6,489 nt of DNA from an uncultured Planctomycetaceae bacterium (lineage in GTDB: Bacteria > Planctomycetota > Planctomycetia > Pirellulales > Pirellulaceae), in NCBI GenBank assembly GCA_937904535.1, contig CALELC010000367.1, positions 1-6,489 on the forward strand, read 5' to 3'. Shown in pieces: positions 1 through 4,874 of the stretch. A model generated the notes under the pieces. The model saw only the letters and a list, made by a program, of their open reading frames with translations, was not told where the DNA came from and ran no database searches. Each line of letters begins with the position of its first letter. The first letter of the stretch is position 1. The translations under genes were made by a program, and so were the position numbers.

Positions 1-198
1 CGCTGGACGGGCGGGCACCCCTGGATCTACCGCAGCGACGTCTCCGCCCGCCCCGACGCCCCCGCCGGCGCCGTCCGCGTCCGCGACGGCCGCGGCGCCG
101 TCCTCGGCTGGGCCCTCTGGAGCCCGGCATCCGAGATCTCGCTCCGCCTCCTCGACCGCCACCCGGACGCCCGCCTCGACGACGCCTGGTGGCACCGG
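1..198 (+). CDS. RlmI-family rRNA cytosine methyltransferase, PUA-domain fragment (partial at both ends)
   Basis: Frame 1 is open from base 1 and reads RWTGGHPWIYRSDV near its start, then RVRDGRGAVLGWALWSPASE, then LRLLDRHPDARLDDAWWHRR. This matches the N-terminal PUA domain of the RlmI/RlmK class I SAM-dependent 23S rRNA methyltransferases, where a GHPW(I/V) motif, a glycine-rich RNA-contacting strand and a (Y/W)SPxS(E/Q)I motif occur in this order. The start codon lies left of the window and the whole Rossmann methyltransferase domain is absent. After about base 198 the frame has no further family resemblance and stops at 373-375, because the DNA has become aminotransferase sequence in another frame. 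GC is 80% over bases 1-180 and 59 of the first 60 codons end in G or C, quite unlike everything to the right. I take it as a piece of another, high-GC genome. Family call is firm; the exact member (RlmI, RlmK or paralogue) is not. Confidence 0.8.
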
Positions 199-200
199 CG
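182..200. other. Junction between two unrelated DNA segments (probable chimeric assembly)
   Basis: The RlmI reading in frame 1 is believable to about base 198 (DDAWWHRR). The aminotransferase reading in frame 2 is believable from about 182-185 (TPGGTGGLR, as in E. coli TPGGTGALR). The two sides therefore share up to about 18 bases that can be read as either gene, followed by an abrupt change from about 80% to about 59% GC. No inverted repeat, target duplication, integrase or att-like site is visible. A short shared word joining two contigs or templates explains this best. A real recombination event cannot be excluded from sequence alone. Confidence 0.75.
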
Positions 201-1078
201 GACTGCGGGTGCTCGCCGATTTTCTGGCCGCGCATCTCAGCGGCGCCACGGTCTGGGTGTCCAACCCGACCTGGGAAAATCACACCAATATCTTTGCATC
301 CGCCGGTCTGGCCACCGACAGCTATCGCTATCTGGATGGATCCAAGACTCGCCTCGATTTTCAAGGCATGCTTGACGACCTGACCACCAAAACGCGGCCG
401 GGCGACGTGGTGCTGCTGCACGCTTGTTGTCACAACCCGACCGGTGTCGATTTGTCGCTCGAGCAGTGGACGCAAATTGCCGACTTGGTGGTCGAGCGGA
501 AGCTGTTGCCGTTGGTCGACTTTGCCTATCAAGGGTTTGGCACCGGGCTGGAAGAGGACGCTGCCGGGCTGCGAACGCTGCTGGGACGGTGTGAGGAGCT
601 GTTGGTTGCGAGTTCTTTCTCCAAGAATTTCGGGCTGTACAGCGAGCGGGTGGGGGCTGCGGCGCTGGTCGCCGGTGACGCCTCGGCGGCCAAGGCGGGG
701 CTCAGCCAACTCAAACGCTCCGTCCGTTCCAACTACAGCAACCCGCCTCGGCATGGCGCTGCGGTGGTGGCGACGGTGCTCGGCGACGCGGAACTGACCG
801 CGCTCTGGACGCAGGAGTTGACCGCCATGCGAGAGCGGATCACAGCGATGCGAAAACAGCTGGTCGAAGCGCTGCAAGCTGGCGGCGCGAAGCGAGATTT
901 TGCATTTTTGCTCGACCAGAGCGGGATGTTCAGCTACACCGGTTTGACGCCGATGCAGTGCGACCGGCTGCGGAGCGAGCAGAGCATCTACATCGTCGGC
1001 AGCGGCCGTATCAATGTTGCCGGCGTGACCAGCGAGAATCTGCCGCGGCTGAGCGAAGGGATCTTGAGCGTGCTGTAA
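185..1078 (+). CDS. Aspartate/aromatic amino acid aminotransferase (class I, AspC/TyrB type), 5'-truncated at the junction
   Basis: PLP-dependent transamination of aspartate and/or aromatic amino acids with 2-oxoglutarate, in the cytoplasm. The protein aligns closely with E. coli AspC/TyrB from the PGGTG(A/G)LR phosphate-binding loop (bases 185-208) to the C-terminus. Counting from the GTG at 209: HNPTG at 75-79 with the cofactor-ring Asn76; DFAYQGF with Asp104 (bonds the pyridine nitrogen) and Tyr107; the Schiff-base lysine Lys139 in SSFSKNFGLY; SERVG; RSNYSNPP with Arg173 (equivalent of Arg292, binds the substrate side-chain carboxylate); GSGRINVAG with Arg267 (equivalent of Arg386, binds the alpha-carboxylate). 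About the first 100 residues, including the N-terminal arm and the Tyr70 equivalent, are missing. The GTG at 209 is therefore not a true start. The frame stays open to the left window edge only by chance, as the shadow of the GC-rich RlmI frame. Aspartate versus tyrosine preference cannot be told from the sequence. Confidence 0.9.
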   Translation, partial: PGGTGGLRVLADFLAAHLSGATVWVSNPTWENHTNIFASAGLATDSYRYLDGSKTRLDFQGMLDDLTTKTRPGDVVLLHACCHNPTGVDLSLEQWTQIADLVVERKLLPLVDFAYQGFGTGLEEDAAGLRTLLGRCEELLVASSFSKNFGLYSERVGAAALVAGDASAAKAGLSQLKRSVRSNYSNPPRHGAAVVATVLGDAELTALWTQELTAMRERITAMRKQLVEALQAGGAKRDFAFLLDQSGMFSYTGLTPMQCDRLRSEQSIYIVGSGRINVAGVTSENLPRLSEGILSVL

Positions 1079-1126
1079 AGCCGCAAGCTCCGTCAGTTGA
1101 ACCCGGTGGACTGCTGCGGCCGAGTT

Positions 1127-1263
1127 CTGCAGCGCGTTCGCAGACCACCTTACCGGTCGTTGCGATTGGTGCTGCTATGCCGCTTGGTGCAGCGACCGCT
1201 GGGGCGTGCAAGTTTGCCGTCTGCGGTGTCGATCTTGTTCCTCGGGGCCGCTGCAGCGCGTTC
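1127..1263. repeat. 13-bp perfect direct repeat in the intergenic region
   Basis: CTGCAGCGCGTTC occurs at 1127-1139 and again at 1251-1263, 124 bp apart, in the 225-base gap between the aminotransferase and the secreted-protein gene. Each copy starts with the palindrome CTGCAG. The second copy ends 40 bases before the ATG at 1304. It could be a paired protein-binding site or a small duplication. No promoter boxes stand out around it. Confidence 0.5.
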
Positions 1264-1290
1264 AGCTCGGTGCCCTATTCTGGCCGAGCG

Positions 1291-1295
1291 AAGGA
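1291..1295 (+). promoter_or_regulatory. Ribosome binding site of the secreted-protein gene
   Basis: AAGGA lies 8 bases before the ATG at 1304. It decides the start: upstream in-frame TTG/GTG codons, back to 1097, have no such site and would bury the signal peptide under about 69 unlikely residues. Confidence 0.7.
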
Positions 1296-1303
1296 ACGTT
1301 GAG

Positions 1304-1873
1304 ATGGCACGGAAGCGACAGGCGAAGTTTTGGCTGGCCCTGAGCCTGATTCTGGCTGGCGGCGGCTCGGGCAAGGTGGCCCAGGCCGACTGGAACTCTT
1401 TTTGGCATGGCGTGCATGTCGATTACGCTCGGGTCAACGCTTGGCCACAGCCGTTCACCGACATCGATGCTCGTCAGACTCGCGCTCCGTTTGAGGTCAT
1501 GAAGCAGAACGGTTGGCGGGCGCACAACACCATCGGCCATGAGCTGTTTCACGAAGATACCGCGGCGTTGACGGCCGCCGGCAATCGACGGGTGCTGTGG
1601 ATTGCTAGCCAGGCGCCGCTCAATCGCCGCACGATTTACGTGTTGCAGGGCCGCACCGCCGCCGAGACCGAAGCTCGTGTGGCAGCAGTCCAGCAGGTGC
1701 TTGCTGGAGTGAACCAGCGGGGCGCCGAGGCCCAGGTGCTGGTAAGCGATATCGAACCCGCTTCGGCTCCGGGCGCTTGGGCGACGAGCATCAATCGCCA
1801 GTGGATGAGCGAATTGCCCGCGCCCAAGTTGCCCAGCACGACCGCGTCGGGAGCGGACGGAGCGACGCGCTAA
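1304..1873 (+). CDS. Secreted protein of unknown function (Planctomycetes-type), signal peptide
   Basis: A 189-residue protein. Residues 1-28 form a classical Sec signal peptide: basic MARKRQAK, hydrophobic core FWLALSLILAGG, and an A-Q-A cleavage site before Asp29. The mature part opens with DWNSFWHGVHVDYARVNAWP and continues with PF at 50-51, RAPFEVM at 60-66, NGWRAHNTIG at 69-78 and a C-terminal half carrying RRTIYVLQGRTAAETEARV at 108-126. It ends in a Ser/Thr/Ala/Pro-rich tail. I recall similar exported proteins from planctomycete genomes, but no characterised family. The segment around 93-134 (beta strand, glycine, then a helix with ETEARV) loosely recalls an OmpA-like domain, yet the usual peptidoglycan-binding Asp/Arg motif is not evident, so I do not assign it. 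No catalytic motif or cysteine is visible in the mature part. It lies upstream of the TPR lipoprotein gene on the same strand, 199 bases apart. Confidence 0.75.
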   Translation: MARKRQAKFWLALSLILAGGGSGKVAQADWNSFWHGVHVDYARVNAWPQPFTDIDARQTRAPFEVMKQNGWRAHNTIGHELFHEDTAALTAAGNRRVLWIASQAPLNRRTIYVLQGRTAAETEARVAAVQQVLAGVNQRGAEAQVLVSDIEPASAPGAWATSINRQWMSELPAPKLPSTTASGADGATR

Positions 1874-1883
1874 GAGCCACAGT

Positions 1884-1904
1884 TTCTGGTCTTGACGGCC
1901 AGAA
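1884..1904 (+). terminator. Possible terminator hairpin after the secreted-protein gene
   Basis: TTCTGG (1884-1889) and CCAGAA (1899-1904) form a 6-bp stem with a 9-base loop, starting 11 bases after the stop codon. No T-run follows, so it is not a canonical intrinsic terminator. It may instead be an mRNA 3'-end stabiliser or chance. Confidence 0.3.
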
Positions 1905-1951
1905 CGATTGAAGTGTTGGCAGCGGCAGGGACGATCTGTAGGAAGGAATCA

Positions 1952-1978
1952 ATGGTGCCCCGCGTGGCCGGGTTCTGA
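1952..1978 (+). CDS. Possible 8-residue leader ORF ahead of the TPR gene
   Basis: An ATG at 1952 follows the purine-rich AGGAAGGA (1940-1947), the strongest Shine-Dalgarno-like sequence in the window, and encodes only MVPRVAGF before TGA at 1976-1978. It ends 94 bases before the TPR start. It could be a translated leader that influences expression of the downstream gene. The peptide has no run of one amino acid and no attenuator hairpins are evident, so chance is quite possible. Confidence 0.2.
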   Translation: MVPRVAGF

Positions 1979-2072
1979 GTTTTGTCCGTGACTCTCTGGT
2001 TGGGGCAATTCTTCCTGCCGGACGGATTCGGCGGGCCCCGCTCCGCAACCTTGCTGCATACAGGTCTCTGAC

Positions 2073-3203
2073 GTGAAAAATTTTCGTAGTGTCCGTCGGG
2101 TTGCTCACACGGCGTACCTTGCGGGAATCGCCACGCTTTGTTCAAGCGGATGTGCGACCAACACCGCCTCATTGGCTTCACTCAATCCCTTCGCTAAATC
2201 GGCGGAACCGGCTGCGGAAGCGCCCGCAGGAACCGCTTCGACGCCCGGACATTTCGCCACCATGCGGCAGACGGTGACTGGCCAAGCCAACAACCTGTCG
2301 ATGGCCGCAACGAGCGCCTGGACGAAAACCAAGAACGGTGTCACCGGGCTGTTCAACAGCGAGTCGTCGACCGACAAAGACGGCAATCCGTTGCCCAGCG
2401 ACGATCCGACACGGCTGAGCTCACCGGCTTCGGTAAGCCCCGAAGTGTTCGTTGCCCAGGGAGCGCTGTGGGAAACCAGCGGCGACTTCACCAAGGCGAT
2501 GGACAGCTACACTCGGGCGCTGCAGACCGAGCCGGGTAATGCCGCGGCACTGGCCAGCATCGCTCGCCTGCACCTGCGGCAAGAGCAGTTGCCGCAAGCG
2601 GCGGATCACTTCCGCAAAGCGATCGAAGTCAGCCCCAAAGACGCGGCGCTCTTGAACGACTACGGCATGACCCAGGCCAAAATGGGCGATCTGGCGGGGG
2701 CCACCCAGTCGATCACCAAGGCGCTGGAACTGTCGCCGGGAACGTCGCGGTTTGCCAATAACCTGGCGAACGTGCGCTACGATGCGGGTGACGCCGACGG
2801 GGCGCTGGCGGTGCTGATGCAGCACAACAAGCCGGCGGTGGCCCACTTCAACATGGCCTACCTGCACTACCGGGCTGGCAATTATGCCGGTGCGAAGTCG
2901 CAGCTCAACGAAGTGCTGCAATACGAATCGCTGGGAGAACGCGACTCGGCTGTCGCTCAGGCCGTCAATCGGTCGCGCGACATGTTAGCGCAAATGGACA
3001 GCGGCGTGGCACGGATTGCCGAGGCGGCGCCACGAGCCTTGGCCACCGCCAATCAAGTCGTCAATGCGTTTGCTCCGCCACCAGCCGGCGAAGCCGGGGC
3101 AGCGGCCCAGGCGATCAACGGGTCGACCGCACCAGCGGCCGGCACGAGTCCAGCGGGAGCTTTCACGCTGCCGCCGGACGTGTTCCAACAGCCGATGAAC
3201 TAG
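2073..3203 (+). CDS. TPR-repeat protein, probable lipoprotein
   Basis: A 376-residue protein. A basic start (MKNFRSVRR), a modest hydrophobic stretch and LCSSGC at 22-27 suggest a type II signal peptide with Cys27 lipidated; Ser rather than Ala/Thr/Val at -3 makes the lipobox imperfect. Residues 28-122 are a low-complexity Ala/Ser/Thr-rich linker. TPR units follow at about 123-156, 157-190, 191-224, 225-252 and 255-286, with typical motifs such as GDFTKAMDSYTRALQTEPGN and LPQAADHFRKAIEVSPKD. The last unit is AGNYAGAKSQLNEVLQYE. Residues 333-364 are Ala/Pro/Gly-rich. It is probably a scaffold for protein contacts at the periplasmic face of a membrane. TadD-type pilus lipoproteins have a similar plan, but no tad genes are nearby, so that identity is not supported. 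The start is GTG with only a weak AGG 8 bases upstream. The TAG stop overlaps the stop of the opposite-strand gene. Confidence 0.85.
   Translation: MKNFRSVRRVAHTAYLAGIATLCSSGCATNTASLASLNPFAKSAEPAAEAPAGTASTPGHFATMRQTVTGQANNLSMAATSAWTKTKNGVTGLFNSESSTDKDGNPLPSDDPTRLSSPASVSPEVFVAQGALWETSGDFTKAMDSYTRALQTEPGNAAALASIARLHLRQEQLPQAADHFRKAIEVSPKDAALLNDYGMTQAKMGDLAGATQSITKALELSPGTSRFANNLANVRYDAGDADGALAVLMQHNKPAVAHFNMAYLHYRAGNYAGAKSQLNEVLQYESLGERDSAVAQAVNRSRDMLAQMDSGVARIAEAAPRALATANQVVNAFAPPPAGEAGAAAQAINGSTAPAAGTSPAGAFTLPPDVFQQPMN
3200..3203. other. Shared CTAG: overlapping stop codons of convergent genes
   Basis: The TPR gene stops at TAG 3201-3203 and the opposite-strand NRDE gene stops at TAG read from 3202 to 3200. 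The palindrome CTAG serves both, leaving no room for a terminator between the genes, so each transcript probably runs antisense into its neighbour or ends by Rho or by colliding transcription. Confidence 0.9.
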
Positions 3204-3976
3204 GCCGAACGCGAGGAAATCCGCGATTCGCGGAGACCCCGGCTGAGAATATCACGCAGCAACGGCGAGTAGTCTTCGTACCGCGAGCGGTCCGGAGCGC
3301 CGTTGCTGAACTGATAGATCGCATCGCGCGGCTTGACCCCGAGCGCGATCAGCGTGCTGCTGACGGTGCCATGGTCGCGACCACGGAGCACCATGCTCGG
3401 CCGACCGTCGCCGGTGGGTGAGCGAGCAAACACCTTGCTAGCGACCGCCAGGAACTTGACCGGCGAGTCGAGGGTCTGCAGGGTTAACAAGCGGCGTGCC
3501 ATCGCGACCCGCTGGTCCCGTGGATCGTTCAAGTCGCGTGCGCCGACGATGTTCAGCCCCTGCTGCATCTCGACCACGCTGACTTTCTCGTCGGCATGGA
3601 TCACGTAACCGTCACGGGCGTCGGCGACGACGATGTTGCAGCCCTCGTAGCGGGTTCGCTCCAGTTCCGCCAACGCCTTGTCGAGCGCCTTGCGAGCCGA
3701 CGAACACCGCATCAGGTCCAGTGCCAGCAGCCCGCGCGAACGTTGCCCGAACAGCGGCATGGCGGTCGTCCGGTTGCAAAGCCCGACAAATAGTCCAGAC
3801 TGATTAACCCCTAACCACGATCCACCGGCTCGCTGGTCGATGCCGCATAAGACACGTGGCTTGCCACTTTGGATCGACGGCATCAAACTCGGCCGATCGT
3901 AATATTCTTCACGATTGGCAGCCACCAAAATGGGACTCTCAGGGACGAGCCGGTACTGAACAGCAAGTAAGCACAT
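3200..3976 (-). CDS. NRDE (TANGO2/Ser-Thr-rich T10) family protein
   Basis: A 258-residue protein matching the NRDE family over its whole length. It begins Met-Cys, and Cys2 would be exposed after Met removal, as in N-terminal-nucleophile-like enzymes. The signature NRDE is NREE here (residues 21-24, followed by YYDRP). Then come GIDQRAGGSWLGVN at 45-58, an LCNRT segment, RSRGLLALDLM, CNIVVADARDGYVI, and GTVSSTLIAL near the C-terminus, the usual order. Eukaryotic TANGO2 homologues are linked to haem trafficking and lipid homeostasis. The bacterial role and any hydrolase substrate are unknown, and no haem genes are adjacent. I chose the ATG at 3974-3976 because the family almost always starts MC; an upstream in-frame TTG at 4024 would add 16 residues and displace Cys2. 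No clear Shine-Dalgarno precedes this ATG. The gene is convergent with the TPR gene. Confidence 0.88.
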   Translation of the reverse strand: MCLLAVQYRLVPESPILVAANREEYYDRPSLMPSIQSGKPRVLCGIDQRAGGSWLGVNQSGLFVGLCNRTTAMPLFGQRSRGLLALDLMRCSSARKALDKALAELERTRYEGCNIVVADARDGYVIHADEKVSVVEMQQGLNIVGARDLNDPRDQRVAMARRLLTLQTLDSPVKFLAVASKVFARSPTGDGRPSMVLRGRDHGTVSSTLIALGVKPRDAIYQFSNGAPDRSRYEDYSPLLRDILSRGLRESRISSRSA

Positions 3977-4259
3977 CTCAGCCGCTTTCTTTTCAAAGAT
4001 CAGTGATAGGGTCTTGGGTTGCAATCGCCGCCCGTCGCGAACTCCACTGCCGGGGGCCAGGAAGTTACGACGCCCATCAATTTATCTACCGACCTTGCCA
4101 ATCTACACCCCTTTTCGGGTGGTTTTAGCGAAGTTTTGCCTATTCAGTGTTAAACTGTGTGGGTTTGTCTAGCCTCTGTGGAGGGCTGTCTTGGCCCCCG
4201 CGAGCCGGTTTTTTGCGATTCTTCGTCACAGAAGTTCAAGTCGCCCACTTTCGCTAGCC
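3977..4259. other. Divergent intergenic region, left part; no gene seen
   Basis: This region separates the NRDE gene (leftward) from the fliN-like gene (rightward), so the NRDE promoter must lie here. Open frames across it give unlikely, Arg/Ser-rich translations and I reject them. Bases 4080-4170 are AT-richer than their surroundings. They contain an imperfect dyad, CAGTGTTAAACTG at 4145-4157, and a weak 5-bp hairpin (CACCC/GGGTG, 4106-4121) followed by GTTTTA. I cannot identify -35/-10 boxes with confidence on either strand. Confidence 0.5.
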
Positions 4260-4275
4260 GATGCTCCTGAGCATC
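4260..4275. repeat. Short palindrome at the edge of the repeat cluster
   Basis: GATGCTC and GAGCATC, 7-bp perfect arms around a 2-base centre, directly abut the first CCGTTGAAGT-type repeat. It may be the outer hairpin of the REP-like cluster to its right. Confidence 0.5.
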
Positions 4276-4417
4276 CCGTTGAAGTCCGGCGTTCAGCCGC
4301 TCCGTTGAAGTTCAGGCTTGAGCCTGCCGCACCCCTTCGGGCCAGTCGTTGGAGCTCAGGCTTGAGCCTGTTGTCACACGCAGGAATGCTTGCAGGCTTA
4401 AGCCTGAACTCCAACGG
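4276..4417. repeat. Cluster of REP-like palindromic repeats (four copies, one inverted)
   Basis: Copies of a roughly 25-base unit, CCGTTGRAG followed by YTCAGGCTTRAGCCTG, lie at 4276-4299 (degenerate), 4302-4326 and 4347-4370 on the + strand, and at 4393-4417 inverted. Copies at 4302 and 4347 agree at 22 of 25 positions. The one at 4347 and the reverse complement of the one at 4393 differ at 2 of 24, so they can form a long stem with a 22-base loop. Each unit contains its own hairpin core, CAGGCT(TG/TA)AGCCTG; the inverted copy has a perfect 14-bp palindrome. The plan (conserved head plus palindrome, pairs in opposite orientation, extragenic) is that of REP/BIME elements mobilised by RAYT transposases. 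No transposase is in the window. Confidence 0.8.
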
Positions 4418-4467
4418 TGCTGCCTCCCACCCGAAAACGTCCCTCAACCCGCAGCCTAGGCCGCTCC

Positions 4468-4725
4468 ATGAGCAAGCAGCCACCGCGAACGCACCACGAA
4501 AACGTGCTGCAAGTCGACGTGACGCTGGCGGTAACGATCGCGAAGCAGCGGCTGCCGCTAGCCCGCGTGCTCAAGCTAGCTCCCGGAATGACTTTGTCAT
4601 TGGGAAAACCGCCTACGGAGCCGCTGGAACTCGAAGCGTCCGGCCGCGCGATCGGCCGGGCGGAAGCTGTGACCCTCGGCGACCGATTCGGAGCTCGGAT
4701 CGTAGAATTGCGGCCGGCCGCCTAA
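4468..4725 (+). CDS. fliN: FliN-like flagellar motor switch protein (single SpoA domain)
   Basis: An 85-residue protein made almost wholly of one SpoA (FliN/FliM C-terminal) domain at about 13-81. Key stretches are VLQVDVTLAVTIAKQRLPL at 13-31, then ARVLKLAPGMTLSL, then EPLELEASGRAIGRAEAVTL at 51-70 and DRFGARIVEL at 72-81. These match the FliN pattern in which V-x-V-x-L, LLxLxPG, EPV-L-VNG, IA-GE and FG-RI are conserved. FliN forms the C-ring of the flagellar rotor with FliM and FliG and binds FliH/CheY; SctQ-type SpoA proteins do the equivalent in type III secretion. The usual acidic N-terminal extension of FliN is reduced to about 12 residues. I chose the ATG at 4468, preceded by TAGG with a 7-base spacer; an in-frame GTG at 4417 would start inside a repeat. 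No flagellar genes surround it. A specialised SpoA protein outside the flagellum remains possible. Confidence 0.78.
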   Translation: MSKQPPRTHHENVLQVDVTLAVTIAKQRLPLARVLKLAPGMTLSLGKPPTEPLELEASGRAIGRAEAVTLGDRFGARIVELRPAA

Positions 4726-4776
4726 TTTGCCGAGCTTGCGTTATCTCTGCAGCCGGGGGATTCTGCCACGCCAGCA

Positions 4777-4797
4777 GCGCCGGACTCGCGCCGGCGC
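4777..4797. terminator. GC-rich hairpin between convergent genes, possible bidirectional terminator
   Basis: GCGCCGG (4777-4783) and CCGGCGC (4791-4797) make a perfect 7-bp, all-GC stem with a 7-base loop, about 50 bases past the fliN stop and about 80 past the SNF2 stop on the other strand. Position and symmetry suit a two-way terminator. No T-run follows on either strand, so it would not be a classical intrinsic one. Confidence 0.35.
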
Positions 4798-4874
4798 GGC
4801 AGCGAATGCTTCGCCCCAGAGCCGGGCCAGCGCGGTAACTGACCGGCAGCTAGCTATGAACAGCGTGCCAGACG

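Noticed and set aside
2..208. Frame 2 is open all the way from the left edge into the aminotransferase, as if the gene began outside the window
   Set aside because: The translation left of 182 is Pro/Ala/Ser/Thr-rich nonsense created by the GC-rich RlmI frame and does not resemble the aminotransferase N-terminus.
1097..1303. In-frame N-terminal extension of the secreted protein from a TTG
   Set aside because: It would place an Arg/Leu/Cys-rich stretch before a clean signal peptide; the ATG at 1304 has a good ribosome site.
2421..2921. 166-residue open frame on the - strand opposite the TPR gene
   Set aside because: Arg/Val/Gly-rich antisense shadow of the TPR repeats, with no family resemblance.
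3977..4024. 16-residue upstream extension of the NRDE protein from a TTG
   Set aside because: The family starts Met-Cys, and the extension would bury the putative nucleophile Cys2.
4106..4126. Hairpin CACCC/GGGTG followed by GTTTTA as an intrinsic terminator
   Set aside because: Only a 5-bp stem with a broken T-run, and no gene on the + strand ends upstream of it.
4145..4157. Dyad CAGTGTTAAACTG as an operator
   Set aside because: The arms match at 5 of 6 pairs only, and no promoter boxes or matching regulator gene are visible; too short to claim.
4191..4838. 215-residue open frame on the + strand crossing the repeats and fliN
   Set aside because: It starts at TTG, runs through palindromic repeats and reads Arg/Ala/Ser-rich sequence out of frame with the well-supported SpoA gene.
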